DNA of 64,000 bases from Botryotinia globosa (taxonomy: Eukaryota; Ascomycota; Leotiomycetes; Helotiales; Sclerotiniaceae). The stretch's first letter is position 1. Each line of letters opens with the position of its first letter. The stretch is from positions 2,294,001 to 2,358,000 of the forward strand of contig RCSZ01000002.1 in the NCBI GenBank assembly GCA_014898425.1, read 5' to 3'. Below the pieces are notes generated by a model that worked only from the letters and a program-made list of their open reading frames with translations, searched no databases and was not told where the DNA came from. Below, one piece after another: positions 22,483 through 36,810 of this stretch. The translations under genes were made by a program, and so were the position numbers.

Positions 22483-24118
22483 CGATGTTGACTTTGAATA
22501 CGACTGGAAGTCATGTTGCCGCATGACCAGGTAGGTACCTTTGATAATTCGGGCTTTGATGTGAATGCTCATAGGGCTGGCAATGTTTGAGTAATATTGA
22601 CCATGAACAAAGCAGCAATAGATTGTCGTCTAGGTCACTTGCTTGACTGTAGATCCAGGATACCGCTATCAGGATTGAGGTTTTATCTGATGTTGAAATC
22701 GATCGAGACTAGGCTGGGTATTTCGTTCTGGTCGACCACTCAAGCCCGAGAACAAAAACGTAATGTTCATAAAGAAAAGATGGGTGGAATTCCTTCCCGA
22801 AATGATGAAACCGGTGATGGTGGATATGGACCATTCAATACCCAAAAGCAACAGTCAAATCGAAGCTGTTAACATTGATAACAATGAGGGAAGAAGAGAC
22901 TTTGGTGAGTTCCTGGTTTGAGCGTCCATTCTGACTCCTGCAATCCCAAAAAACCAACCCAGGCAAAGTTTCCAAGCACTACTCTTAAGCAGCGCACCCA
23001 GATATCATATTCAGGCAGTGAACGTCAACAACGATCCCAAGCACCAATCCAAGCACCAATCCAAACTTCTATTTCCAAACGATCAAATCAAGCAACAAAG
23101 TAGGAACATGACCAAGATTGTAAAACTCATCCCCAAAATTTGGCCTAAAGCCTTCACTCTCTCCCGCCTCCGACCACAACAACACGAAAAAATAGCCATC
23201 AAAGGAACATCCCGTCACGACTACACGACCACACAGTCCTGTATTCTATTATGAGCCTCGACAACCTGACTTTCTTGCTTGCTCCTCCAGTAATATCTTT
23301 GGTGTTAGAGAATGTAATTCGACAAGTATGGCGAACCATCGAAGCTGAGCGAATATTGTGTTTATCGATATTGCTCGTGTAGCAAACCCCAAGTCTAGAT
23401 TCTTTATTTGGCAAGCCACACAACCACACAATTCTGCACACTAACCCGGTCCACCAAGACACTATCCTAATCCCCCATCTCAGCTTGCAAGCTCCAATAC
23501 TCAACAAGCAACATTTTGAAGCCTCGAAACAAGAAACATGCTAAAACTACCATCGAACAACATAAAAGGGGTCGAGCATCAACCCCAATCCAGACATTCC
23601 ATCTACAAGACTCCAAATCCACCAAGTCTAAAACGGCGAGAATAGCAAACTAAAACAACAGGTATCAGAACCCAAATCCATAACAATCTCTAGAGGGAAT
23701 GAAACACAAAACAAACTGGAAGATAAAACAAGTGCCATAATGTTCTTCAACGCCGTACTTTAAAACTTCCAAGCCTTCGAAAGCAAAGTCCAACACTGCA
23801 CCACACTCAAACAAGCATCAACACTAAACTTGAAACAATGACAGAAGGATCAGAGAGGGTCAAAAATATATACAAGCAGACTGGAAATCGTACCAAAGCT
23901 CGAACTGACATCGAAAGCATACACAAACGACACCGGAAATGCTCCACGCCGGAAGTGACTATGAGACCACCAAAACAAACACGAACAAAACAAAACCAGA
24001 ATCCCAGCTTTGAATTGTTATTTGAGAACCCTCCCAGCCTTGGTGGGCAGAGAACTCATTCTTTTTTTTAAGGAAAGGAAAGACAAAGGAAAGCCGCTCG
24101 GAAGACCTTTAAAGGATA
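22483..24118. other. Gene-poor region
   Basis: No supported gene. Base composition on the + strand shifts to A/C-rich from about 22900 to 24050, with few long open frames. This might be an untranslated or non-coding transcript downstream of the candidate minus-strand gene at 24119, but there is no direct evidence. Confidence 0.4.
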
Positions 24119-24536
24119 TTACCCTGGAGGGAACTGTCTTGCGAGTGCTCTAACAAGAGACCACAAGAGTCTCTTGCCAGGTCCAGCGTATACACGACGT
24201 CTCGGACTGCGAGTCTTGAGCTTTGCAGCTCGTTCCTCAGACAGTCGATCCATCGCCTTCCGATGAGCTTCTTGGCGCTCTGCAATCCAGTTCCCCACCC
24301 CCCAGGGCGGAGAACGCTGTGTAAAGATTAGCGAATCGGGAAAGATACTTGCTAAATAACATTACATATCAGAGTAAATCGCTAATGGGGTGAGGAGAAA
24401 AAGAAAAGAGAAGCAAAGAGAAGCAAAGAGAAGCAAAGAGAAAAGAAAAGAGAAAAGAAAAGAGAAAAGAAAAGAGAAAAGAAAAGAACAGAAATATAGG
24501 AGGATAAGGGCATTTATTTACTGCTATGAGAACCAT
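24119..24536 (-). CDS. Candidate small two-exon gene, about 70 aa
   Basis: A GC-richer open segment at 24316-24119 on the minus strand reads RSPPWGVGNWIAERQEAHRK and on to a TAA at 24121-24119, with a basic helix-like stretch (DRLSEERAAKLKTRSPRRR). It is preceded by a strong fungal acceptor: branch-like GCTAAT, then CTTTACACAG at 24317-24318. The simplest upstream exon is 24536-24522 (MVLIA) with donor GTAAAT, giving a 205-nt intron filled with a C/T-rich tract and a phase-0 join: 213 nt, 70 aa. The 3' exon is more convincing than the 5' one; a longer or different first exon is possible. No family is recognised. Confidence 0.4.
24385..24490. repeat. Purine-rich AAAAGAGAAAAG tract
   Basis: Low-complexity A/G stretch on the + strand made of GAGAAGCAAA and GAAAAGA units. 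It lies within the proposed intron of the candidate small gene. Confidence 0.8.
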
Positions 24537-25965
24537 ATCTTCAGTAGAAAGTCGTGATAAGCAACTGAGTTGCAAATTGACGCAGAGAAGGAAAGAACTA
24601 TATGCATATCTACATGCGTTTTTCCGGAGAACCGATCATAACAACCCCAAGTCTGAGATTGTACTCTCCTTCCTCTACCTACCTCCATCCAGCAACTCTA
24701 TAATAAAAGCCGAAATTTATAATAGAGATAGGAAGGGGAAGGTCTTGATTCTTACGCGTTTTTATCAAACAACATACGATTGATTTCCGAGGTATTTTGT
24801 AGACCTTCGCTTGTGTTTTCTTAGTAATTTCATTGATATAACCTTACATACCCAGCTAGGTATTAGTTCTTGGATACTTGGAAGTTTGGAAAATACACAT
24901 CATTTGATTAATTGGTTTACTCAGAACCATGATATTTGAATGGCATGAAATGAAACGATATCGAATTGTACAAGATCGGATTGGATAATTCATCTAAAAA
25001 CGAGATGAAATGGAATGAGAAGAAAGCTATAATCAAGAAACGCCGAAGAATTCAATATCCCATCATCAGTTCGAAATCTCCAGTATCGGTAAACTCAAGA
25101 TCTCCTACTCAACATTCCCATATCTCCCCTCCCTTTCTCAACATCACACAGGACACGAGAGGGAAGAAATTACACAAAGAGAAATATCCTACCCAGAACC
25201 AACATCTAGGAAACCAACCAAGGCGAATATACATAAAAAAGCCATCTATCTTCAGAGTAGTAGTCGGGTATACAAGAGACCCAAGTTTTATAAAATGAGA
25301 AAGTGACAAGACGTTCAGTATCTCTTACCCATCCACCCTGAATCATCATCATCCAATTCTCTCCTCCCATAATGTGAAATGTTTTATATATATATTTCGC
25401 CGAGGAACATTCGAGTTTTGATTGTTTACTACATCGCATCGAATCCTACATATTCACTGAGCTGACCGAGTTCCATGCCGTCGAGTCAAAATAAACGAGA
25501 CGTTTGACTTTCAAGTTCGAGAATTTCTGCATCCTTTCTAGAATGTAACGGTTTACAACGTCTGAATCTCAAAATTCATTCCAACTTCACAGCTATTTCA
25601 GGAGATCTATATCAAACAATCGGAAACATATTCAGAGTAAGAGATTTAAACGAAAAAAGACGAATCATAAGATAAAAACCCCTCATCAATCAATCCATAA
25701 TTTCTAGAAAAACGCCATTTACAACTGGTGGTATGGTACTATATGCACATAAAAACACTATCCTTCCTCCCTCCTTCCATCCTTCCTCCCATCAGACCCA
25801 TCTCCTTTTGTCCAGTAGTCAGAGGCAAAACTGGCCTGCCCAACCATTCATTCAAATCATTATCAATCAAGATCTAATCCTCCTCCACCCATTCCTTAAC
25901 CCCGAGCCGACTTTTCATTCGTTCGTGTGATTGCACGATCACACACTAGCTCACAACCTCGCCAC
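24537..25965. other. Intergenic, no gene recognised
   Basis: Between the candidate small gene and the 3' end of the Rho GEF gene. Contains the 3' UTR of the Rho GEF at its right side. Short frames on both strands lack features. Confidence 0.5.
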
Positions 25966-28900
25966 CTATTCCATATGGCCCTCATTAAGCACCATCTCCA
26001 GCACAATCTGGTTCCCCACAATTTCCGGATGTGCCATTGCCAACTTCAACGTCCTATTCATAGCCCCTCCCGCGCCACCCATCGGATTCATAGTGGCCAT
26101 AGAATTTGCGCCTGCTCCCTGTGGGTTTGTACCCGCATCAAGACATCTTACATCACTACCCGCAATAACCTGTCTCAATCTACCATTCTCTGCATTCCTC
26201 ACCTCGACAAAATCGCTATCGAAGAGTACCAAGTAGGCACCATACATAGCTGCCGTTTTAGCTCTTCCTACGAATTCCATTATGACGGATCGAGATACTT
26301 CGCCATGTTTATCGACATAGACACCGCATTCCGCATAACATAAAAGGAATTCAGCATCAGAAAGCCTGAACATACCTAGAGGTCTTTGACCTTGCAGTCG
26401 AGCGGCTATTGATGCTATATTTTGATTTTTGGTATCTGGAATACTCATTGGTACTTTTTTGTCGAGGGTCAAGAGTTCAAATCCTTTTTGAGTCGAGATG
26501 GCAATATAAGATTGGAAGAGATTGATGGTGAAACATTCAGTTGGAATGTAGAATTCGTCGAATTCACGGAAAAATTCAGTATTGCCACCGAAACGTTTAC
26601 CAAAAAGACGAGACTTTTTCTCCGAGGATTTTTGAACAACTGGCTCTAGAACCTTGAAGACGGAGTGAAGACTCTCCTTTTTCTTGTAGAAGACTAGGGT
26701 TCTTTCTTTCATACGAGCTGTAGCGAAGAATGATACGTCGCGAGCACCCGAGAGCTTTTGAGGTGCTCGTCGAGATGAGTCTGTATTAGTCCCAGGGAAG
26801 TTTGAAGCAGGAATGATAACGTCGAGATGATATGCAACCAAAGATTTGTCGGCAATGATGATGCACAGGGAGAAATCTTCGAGAATGGCGATTTGTGTAA
26901 CTTTGGGCATTTGAATCGTCTATCAAAATTAGCTTGAAGTCTGTTGAATTGGTATCAGGCTGTACTTACTCTTGACCATCCTCGAGGATTCGATGCCTCG
27001 GAAATATAAACCCCATAATCTGTTCCAATTGCAATCAAAAGTTTTCCATATGACATAAACGACACTGCGCAGTTTACTTGAGCTCTGCATACCGGAGACG
27101 GCCGAGGTTTTGATCCATAACTGTGTTCCATATCCCTGACAGCTCTATCTAGTGGTGTACCAGAAATAGCAATGAGAGCCCTCTGCTGATAGATTGTCGC
27201 GTTGTCATAGGCAAAAGCGCTATCAGCAACAACTTTAAGACGGAAAGGCTCAGCATGTTGCGCAAAAAGAGCCGCTGCATAGCGAGTTTTTGCTTCGATT
27301 ATCTTATCACACCACTTGTCTCGATTTGCGGCCGATGGAGCATATAGCGTATAAACTTCGGCTTTGCCCAGATGCTTGATACGGAATGGATACATAACCT
27401 TTGCATCGTTATCATTCATATTATTCGAATTAAGTCTTGTCACGGAAGCTGTAGTCGAGACTGAATTATTAGAGTTTGTATGCTCTAATGTTTGCATTCG
27501 CTCAAGTCCGCTAGTAGCGTTCGTGGCAGTACGCATCAACCTTGCATCGGCAGCGTTTGCCGGGGCAGTCTTGGCGACAGTTGTAGTGACAGCTCCAATA
27601 CCCTTCACGGCAGACTTCTGCACTGGATCATCGTCACTGCTTTCGAGAACCAAAAGCTGCATTGGAATCGGCTAGAATACATGTCAGTAATGTTATGTAA
27701 CTAGAGGTTAGTCCAGACTCACAAGTTTTGATACATCATAAACTTCCTTCTTCCGCAGACCATTTGCATCTCGTTGAATAACACTCTTGGCTAAAACAAA
27801 GTAATGATCGAAGAGGATAGCATGGGTTTCCAGCCAGGTGAATCGATTGTTACCTGCACGCTGCAAATCTCCTCTATGAAGGAGCTCACGGCCTAGATGA
27901 TCCAGATTGAGCTCGACACGCTCCATGCCAGGGCGAAGATAGAGCTTCGACTGGAGCTCAATCATATCAACTTTTCTGCTCTGTTCCTCAACCTTCGCAT
28001 CACACTCTAGGGTGACTGCCTTGATTTCTTCAATGGCTATCGCTAGAGTTGCTTTCTCGTCGCTATCTTTGGTCATATTTTTGAGAACAGTACCAAGGAG
28101 GAGACCATAGCGCTGCAACCTTGTGATCGGGGCCTTTAAATATGTGTTCCAATCTAGACGACCGGAGAGCTTGTTGTCTCGAGCTTGGTCTAGAAATTGG
28201 CGGAAAAGAATATTTCTGTCTGCTTCCCTTCGAACAAGATATGTGGCGTATGGGAACCCAGCAGCATATTCGATATATGCGGACTTAGCCTTCCTTATCC
28301 ATTCTCTGAAGATATCGCTAAAGCCCGTCACCCAAGGTCCTTGCTCTTTTTGTCTGTATTTTAATTGCGCAAGTAGATGATTTTCATTAACATCTTTAAT
28401 GGCTTCGACTTTCCCGAAAACAGAAGCAACAAATTTTGCGATTTTCGTTTTTGCGATGATGGGAGGTTGCCACGAAGCAAGATTGTCTCGATATAATATA
28501 CGCAACACGTTAATCTGATCCATGTAAATATCCTCTGACATGACTATCTCATGAAGGTTATTCTGTAACTCAATCTCTTTCTTGGTTACACCCCCAAGGA
28601 TTTCCTTTGTCAGTTTAAAGAAAGTGATCCAGTCCTCGGATTTTCTAGATGATTCCAGAGTTTGGGACTGTAAGTTGATCTTTTTTAGTGTGCGAGTACA
28701 GTGATGTGAATAACAGCGTCCTTCGATTTCATGTTCATGAACCTTTGGCGCATAGCATCCTGACCCTGTCAATTGCCATAGTACACCAGAAACTTCACCT
28801 TGACCAAGTTTGACCCATTCCTCATCTTTCACCAGAATCCCAGCGTCAAACATAGACGTTACGACTTTTTCACTGAGGGTTTCTGCATCCGCCGTATTCA

Positions 28901-31412
28901 TGGTTGGCACCATGTGGGTGAATAGAGCGATAAGGCCATCTTCGATAGTTTTGACTCGGAGATCTGACTCGCCTTCGCCCGTCTCTCCGCCAGCCATCTC
29001 TCGTATCCAACCTGCAATTCCACTCAAAGCCCATGGCTCTGTACACCTGCGGAATTCGGCTGTTGATAACCTTCCAGGTGAAAACTTCTTACGGCGGCCG
29101 GCTGGCAAAGCGGGTAGATCAAGCGTCCCTAGAGACGCTGGAGTAGATGCATCATAACCATCTAGTCCTGCAGCCGAGCGAAGCATAGATTGTCTATTGC
29201 CCTTTGCTCTGGCTTGACGCTCCTCGGCATCTGTTTTCGAGCGAACGGGAGGGATTGTTTGTGCAGTATTGCTGTGACTGTGAAGAGATGATGATCTGGG
29301 GACATATTGAAGCGCCGGCTGAAGTGTATTTTGCGGGTATGCTTCCGGTCCACTAGGAGGATACGGTCTCGCGCTGTCGACACTGGAAGAGTAGGAGTGT
29401 GAATAACCATGCGAATTGCGGTAAGAGCCAGCGGGTTGTAATTGCGGTGTCCTATTTTCGGACATTGGAGGAACTGCCGGGAGAGGCCGTTGGTAAGATC
29501 CCGGCCCCGGATGGTAGAACATATCTGGAATTTCATCTCTCGGGGGGCTATCACTTCCAGACCTACCACTTTGCCGAGAATCTAAAATTCGAGATTGAAT
29601 TGGATTCTCATCACCTTCGTCGAAGCTCAACCGGTGAGCATGAGAAGTTGGCCTTTCTAGGCCGCCTGTACCGTAGTTATCAACCCTGGCTTCTTCAAAA
29701 GCAGGGAAGGGATGAAGTTCACCCTCGCCGGGCATCGAGTAGTCAGCCATTCCTCCCAAACCACCTCTTTGGGCGCGACTGTCAGAACGACCAAGTTGGT
29801 GCGGTGTCGGTAATGGTCGACTTTGATCTTCCATCTCACTGCTATGCTCTGTACTCATACCAGCAAAATCATCTCCGTAAGACATACGTGCGTCGTAGCC
29901 ACCGCCAGCGAGGCCTAAATCCATACCTTTGAAATCACTATCACTACTTTCCCCTCGAGGTAGCCGAGTTTGATGTGATGGCTGTCCTTCGTAAAATGAT
30001 GGCTGTCCTTCGTATGGTCCACCAAAACTTAAGCCCCCCGAACCTAGTCCATGGGATTCCTGTTCTTCAGCAATGCGCATGGCTTCGAGGCCAGCAGCTG
30101 CTTCTAAATCGCTTTCGTCATCTTCGTAATCGTCGTAAGAAGGTCCCTCGGTATGTAATGTAGAAGCTGTAGATGGAAAACGGTCAACACCAGTACCAGA
30201 ATGAACAGTAGTTGCTCTTGAGTCATATCGATGTAATTCACCATCCAGAAGGTCTCCATTCCGGTGGGAAGTTCCAAGGGCATCTCCAATATCCGCAAAA
30301 ATTTGTTCTTGGGTGAGTTCTTCGTCTGTCTTACCTTGTATTCCTAGACCCCAATCATCTTCATCTCCGGTACCTTGTTCCATTGGCGCACTAGGCAAGG
30401 GTCTTTGTGTTGGGTGTCTCTGTAGTATGGTTCCAGGAGAGGCAGGCATCGGTATCACGGGGGCATTTGAAGAATTTGTCGAAGAACGTTTAGGCGGAGG
30501 AATAGGTGGGATTTCTTGAGGTATGGAGTCCGTTGAATTCTCTCGAAGAACACCGCCGGGGAAATTCGGGTATGCGGGCATTGGTGTAGTTCTCCTGTAA
30601 TCATAGTCGTCTTCAGCAAAATTGTCCCCGTTGGTTGGATATGGAGTTGTAGAAGGCGGGAGATTATATGAGGCCTGCCTTGGGGGTAAAGGAGCCGAGT
30701 GAGGAGCATAGCTTGGACTTCTCAAAGGTGGCGAATCCATGTAACTTTCATATATAGCACTTGCGCGAGCTGGAGGCGATGAAGAATTGTATGACCAATA
30801 GGATGCCGATGTAGAGGTAGGAGTTTGCGCATAGGAATTGTTGTAATTGTTGTACGCAGAGGCAGTAGACGAAGCGCGTGTGGGATATTGCGATGGCTGA
30901 TAAGCTGCAGGATTATACGGCTGATGATTGGAAGATGTAGAATTTGAGTATTGGTGTTGACTGGAAACGCTCGGGCTATATGAGGGTTGAGGACGATATT
31001 GTGAAGGCTGCGAGTGCGACTGAGACCTGGCAAAGTTCTGAGGGTTATATGCAGGCTGTTGGGGAAGTGAGGGGGATTGAGATCCATTCATAGGTTGGTA
31101 TTGATGTTGATATCCCGACAACGCGGGACTACCAGGTGTTCCAAATGACGATCTGCCAGGCGATTGTGGGCTCATTGAGTTATTTGGTATGTATAATTCT
31201 TCTGATGGCATTGAAGCCCTCGCCGATGATGGCGGGGCAGGTTGGTATCCGCTATTGCCCGGGTCAAAAAATGCAGCATCATCTCCATTGTCAAAACTAG
31301 ACTGCCTATGCAAGCCTTGACTCGAGTTGTTCGAGGGTTGAGCTGTTGGTGCACCGTATTGTGCTGGAGGTACATGTCCGTAGCGTCGCCCACCATTTGC
31401 GTGGAAGGACAT
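25966..31412 (-). CDS. ROM2: Rho1 guanine-nucleotide exchange factor, Rom2 type
   Basis: Three exons, 31412-27723, 27671-26970 and 26919-25966, all joined in phase 0 by 51-nt and 50-nt GT-AG introns, give 1781 aa. Order of parts: a long Ser/Pro/Gln/Tyr-rich disordered N-terminus (1 to about 700); a DEP-like region around 785-880; a Dbl-homology RhoGEF domain around 945-1140 (LHEIVMSEDIYMDQINVL, KAPITRLQRYGLLL); a PH domain around 1160-1335, split by the first intron; and a citron-homology (CNH) beta-propeller around 1370-1755. In yeast, Rom1/Rom2 with this layout activate Rho1 at the plasma membrane, driving glucan synthase and the Pkc1 cell-wall-integrity cascade. The family is larger here than yeast Rom2 because of the N-terminus. 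The ATG at 31412 begins the open frame. Confidence 0.93.
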
Positions 31413-34400
31413 GGTTGCGATAACACGAATCTGCGCAAGAGCTCACGTTCCCAAGAATAAATTCGCATGTACAGTAACAAATCTGGGAACCTGCGAATCG
31501 ACCGGCCAGTTTATTATGACTGTATCTTGGTTTCTGGGCATCTGGCGTGCTCCGCGCGATTAGACCGTCGAGACGATTCCCATTTGCTGCTCGTTAGGGA
31601 GATTGTGCTTAGGGGGAGGAAAGCTAATCGGACGATTGTAATGGAGCGTCAGTGAGTGACGAGTTTTCCAGAGAATCAAGAAACGTCGTCGTCTCAATGC
31701 TGAGCTTATGCGCGGTTGTCGTGTAATAAAAATGCTTGCTTGGCCAGGTTTTGCGACAATGTGGGAGATTTCAATACGAGTAATAAGTAATCGGAGTCTC
31801 CGTATCAAAGCAAAGCAATCTTGACTGGGGACCACCAGTGTATGGTGGACTAATAATTGATTGATCCCTTTAGACCTTTCGATTTTTCTGCGGGGAAAGG
31901 GAATGTTGTGATAATAAGCAACGATTTCGCAAAAGATGAAGATATTTGTAGTAGTTGTTTAAATAATTAGATAATTAGATAAATAAATAAATAATTAAAT
32001 AAATAAATAATTAATTAAATCAAAGCGAGTGACTGAGTAAGTAATAAATGAGTCAAGGGGAAGATGTCAAGGCCTTGAATCTTTTTTTATATGTTTGTTG
32101 TGTGTGAAGTCGTTATATGTTGTTGATTTACATACAAAGGTAGGTCAGTCGGTAATATGTATTATTACATTGTACTTAGTATAAGATGTTCTGGAGCAGC
32201 TGAGTGTAATATATCTAGGTAATTAATTATAATAAGATGTAATAAATCATTGTAAGATTAAATTCTATATCTTAATAATTCTTGATCAATGGGGGTCAAG
32301 TAATTTGTACGCGTCAAGCAATTCAATCAATCACCTGTAAGCTTATTATTACCTGGTAGCTTGATGTTCACATTCATTCATATATACCTATATAACATAT
32401 ATTCATATGTCGTGACCCATTTACCATTCAGATAGGAATGTCACTGTCAATCAATGTCTTTGCTATTCATTCATTCATTCATTCATGGATTTATTCATCT
32501 ATACCTTTTCATTATGGCACACTTTGAAAGACTTCGCCCCGCTCACACATTACCATCTAGGGATACCTACATCCATGTAATGGATTACATCAATGATGGA
32601 TGGCACAGTATAAAAAGAAAGGAAAAAGAATGGGTTAAGCCTCATGGTAGGGCTGTGTGTGTGTGTGTGTGTGTGTGTGTGGTCGGGTGTGGCTCACATC
32701 AATCAAAAATGCAAGACGACGGCACACAATGCAGATACGTCCAATGTGTATCAAAGGTAAGCCAGAGATAGCTATATCGAAGACCTGATGTTGGATTTTC
32801 TGTCATAGCATACCTAGGTACCTCCTTCTGTCAATCATGTCAATCATGTCAATCGTCTCGTCTCAAGCAAGGTTAGTCTTAAAACTACCATCGGGTCCCC
32901 AATCCGAAGCCTTTAGGTTAGATGAAGTACAGGATCAATGATATCAAATATTGATCGTCAATCTCTCGTACCAGACGAGGTTTGAGAAGGGTGAAGGGTC
33001 TCCAGTAGTTCTCCATCCCGAACTCCTTAAAGTCACATTCCACGTGGATCCCATGTGATGATGAAAGAGAAGTTAGTAGCAGTTAGTAGCATCAAACTTG
33101 AGTGTGAGTTCAGATTTCAGATTTCAGATTTCAGATTTCAGAGCACACATTGAACCACATGTTTATCAGTATCAACAAAGACCACTTGCTTCATTTTATC
33201 CTCACGTTTGTTGGCATTCCAATTTCTTTTACATTTCACCATTCATCCGTTTAACATCACAGCCATGTCTGTAAATTGTCCCTACACGTGTCACCACTGA
33301 TTCACAATTAGCCAGCGCATGGTAAGATTGTAAGATATCTGTGGGCTCTGGCAGTCAAGTTCGCCAAGTAATCCTGTTGATAAGAATCCTTTTCAAACGG
33401 CTCTTTCTTGATACTTAGCCCACCCATGTGGAGGTTTGGGTGGAATGATGTTCAGAAAACCTTTCAGTCGTTTTACCTTCCCGAAACCCCTATTTCATAT
33501 CCTCCTATAAACTAACAGCGTTGACTTTTGTATCATCGCGGAGCCTTCTTTGACAAAGGCAGTATGATGAGCACTACTGTATTACGTTTCTGGGCATCAT
33601 AATCCAATTGATGACGAAAATTGCAGAACCTTACAGCAAAAGCACTGGCGCTTGAGATTCAGGGGTAAGGAGGCACTGCGTTCTGTACATCAAGCCAATA
33701 TGTACTCTCACCACTTTGACTTGCCGTGGCAAGAAAGAGGGCCAATTGTGGTGATTACCATATTATCATACTGATGATTGCCAGTGGCATGGAGTCGTAT
33801 GAATGGGAAAATACTTGAAACGGTGGCTGGATATGGGCAAGGACGAAGGAGAGCGTGAAATTCACAGTGAAACCGGCAGCGGCACATATCTTTGTTGTAA
33901 ACCGTATGTTTTGGCGGTATATGCTTATGCGGCTACGGGGATTCTTCACTCACATGTGCTGTGGTGTTGAAGCTATTGATGAGGACGACGCTGAGCTTGG
34001 CGACGCTTTGAGAAGGAATCCCAGAGCATTAGATGGAGATATTCAAGGCTCATGGTGCCAACCATAGAGTAGATGATATGATAGATTTCAAACATACCTA
34101 GGTACAGCTTTGATACTATAACTATACTCAATTCTGAGCATTTACATGATGTTGACTAGGTACTCATTGTCATTCATTGCCTTTCCATCGACGTCAGCCC
34201 AGGTGGAGTGTTTAACAACTACCAACGATTATGTAATCTCACAGCAAAGGGATTCATCCGGTGTTCGGACACATAAAGATGATTGAATTGATAATCGTGC
34301 AGATGAATTGCCATTTACCAGACCCCACTTTCGTTATTATGGAATGTTCAAAGCTTCCAACGAGTTCCCACCCCTCTTTCTTTCTTTCTTTTCCTATTCT

Positions 34401-34492
34401 ACTGCTTCTTGCAATCGACAACAACTTCAAAATCCTCATTTAGAAGCTCAAACACTCTCAAATCAACGAATTCAATACTACCATCCATCAAA
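31413..34492. promoter_or_regulatory. Divergent intergenic region, Rho GEF / SOD1
   Basis: Three kilobases without a supported gene, upstream of both the Rho GEF (left) and SOD1 (right). Contains AATA/AATTA AT-rich DNA near 31960-32020, (CATT)n at about 32466-32490, (GT)n at about 32653-32681, four copies of CAGATTT at about 33115-33141, and ACCTAGGT palindromes at 32812-32819 and 34096-34103. A stress-responsive SOD1 promoter is expected near 34490, but I cannot name sites safely. Confidence 0.5.
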
Positions 34493-35404
34493 ATGGTTAA
34501 AGCAGGTAAGTTTTATATCTACAATATCAACATCTGCCGTCCCTACCCCACATCTGTAATGCTGTAACCAATGGCGGGGTCAGCTAGAGAGCTTTTGAGC
34601 ACATTTCCTCTGTCAATGGGATACCCGGATGGGTAAACTAATTATCTCCAATCAAGCATCTAATCTAATCTACATCATTCTTCTATCTCTGCATTCCTTT
34701 TTTGTCTTTCGTTGTTTCACGGTTTCCACGCATGGTATGAAAGATATACTAACCCTGGTTCTTTCGATTTCAGTTGCTACCGTCCGAGGTGACTCCAAGG
34801 TCTCCGGTACCGTTACTTTCGAGCAATCCGAGGAGAACTCCCCAACCACCATCACATGGAACATCACCGGAAACGATGCCAATGCTGAGCGTGGCATGCA
34901 CGTTCATCAATTCGGTGACAACACCAACGGCTGCACATCTGCCGGTCCTCATTGTACGATTCTCAAGCTTTGGATGGAGTATACATATAACGGAACATGA
35001 GGCTGACCCGATATCTTAGTCAACCCACACGGTCAGACCCACGGTGCTCCTACCGATGAGGTTCGCCATGTAGGTGATCTTGGAAACTTCAAGACTGATG
35101 CCCAAGGAAATGCTACTGGTTCCGTTCAAGACAGTCACATTAAGCTGATTGGTCCATTGAGTGTCATTGGCGTATGTACTCTCTCGCGCATCATTGATAT
35201 ATATATCGTTACTAACAACCCTCTCAGCGTACTGTTGTTGTCCACTCCGGAACTGATGATCTCGGTAAGGGAGAGAATGAAGAATCCAAGAAGACTGGTA
35301 ACGCCGGAACCAGACCTGCTTGTGGTATGTTATTCAATCACTGAACATGCAGGTGTTGACATGTTACTAATATCTCTATAGGTGTTATCGGTATTGCTGC
35401 ATAA
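34493..35404 (+). CDS. sod1: Cu/Zn superoxide dismutase
   Basis: Five exons, 34493-34505, 34774-34953, 35020-35171, 35228-35324 and 35382-35404, give 154 aa, the normal size for cytosolic SOD1. It converts superoxide to O2 and H2O2. Copper ligands His47, His49, His64 and His121 and zinc ligands His64, His72, His81 and Asp84 are all present ([45 protein letters not shown]). Cys58 and Cys147 would form the conserved disulfide, and the C-terminus GVIGIAA is typical. The first exon holds only 13 coding nt before a 268-nt intron, and the third exon begins inside the Phe65 codon. No signal peptide, so cytosol/mitochondrial intermembrane space is expected. Confidence 0.97.
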
Positions 35405-36739
35405 ATGTTGTAGCACACAAAATGGTATGAAAACGAAATGATATGATCTGATGAAAATAGAAAAGGGGTATGAATAGTTTAGCTTATTAGTTTGCCTGCT
35501 GTGTCTAGTTTCAACAGAAAAGCAGTCGTTTTACTCCAATGAGTTTGATCAACTGGTGATTTGTGAATTATCAAACTGGTTTAGAAGACAAAAAACTATG
35601 TTCTTCTCAACTCCAAAGTCAATGATTTTATTATAAGCTTGATTCGAGTGTTAAATACTGTTGTATATGATTTTAAACAATTACTATATATTGAATTAAA
35701 GCTTGCTTTATAAAGCTTCACAAAGAACAAGTAATAGTTAACTTAGCATACTATATTAATTAGATTAGAATAAACATATTTGGTTATTAGTTCTATTGAA
35801 TTAATAAATCATATTTTCATTCAATCAAAGACTTTTTTGTTTAATTATAAAAGAATATTTACATAGACTTTATATGCTATATCTAGAAACTAAAAACCCT
35901 ATATTATTTCGAATTATAAAATATGAATTAGGTTATAAAACCACTTTCAAACTTAGATTTAGATAGATTTTTTGCTTATATAATAATATCATCTAATCCA
36001 ATTAATGCGATATATGGTACAATATTACATCATTTTGTCCTGGTGACTGAGACTACCTAGGTAATGAATGCTCTTGCCCCTCGCCCAAGTAGGGTTCATC
36101 GATCTATATAATTATAACTACTATTACCTACGATAGCTACTCGGGTATTGAAATTAATGACATTCTCCATTTCCACTTCCACTTCGATTGCATTACCTTA
36201 CATTACACTACATGACTTTACTTTACATGACATTAAATTACAACCGTGTTCTCACCTACCTAGGTACATACCCAAGACAGTATACGTTACATATACCTCT
36301 CAGCTGGCTCAAGGGCAAGCATCCATTTCTTCAAAGTTCGAACATGATCTCCGGACCACATATGGATGAAAGGTCCATTGAGCGACGTCTTCGCTTCATG
36401 CACCAATCATCTCTTTCAGATGACTACCCCACATCAAGGGTTCACTGGGACCTTGCAGTAATAATGGAATTATATAATTAAAATGTAGCCTCATCTATAA
36501 GTGGATGATGGAGCTCCAAGAGAACACTTGACCTCTTTCCATCTTTATCATTTTACCACCTAGTTGACGCTTGAACGAGAATTGAAATACCTGATATATT
36601 CGATTCTTTTGCTCGTTGAATAAGACATTGTCTTCTGCATTTCTTATACTCTCTATTGCATTTTACTTGATTTCCCCATGTAAGTTGTACCATGTTCCCT
36701 TGTCCTCCTTCCCCTCATCCACATCCACATACACATCCT

Positions 36740-36810
<71 letters not shown>

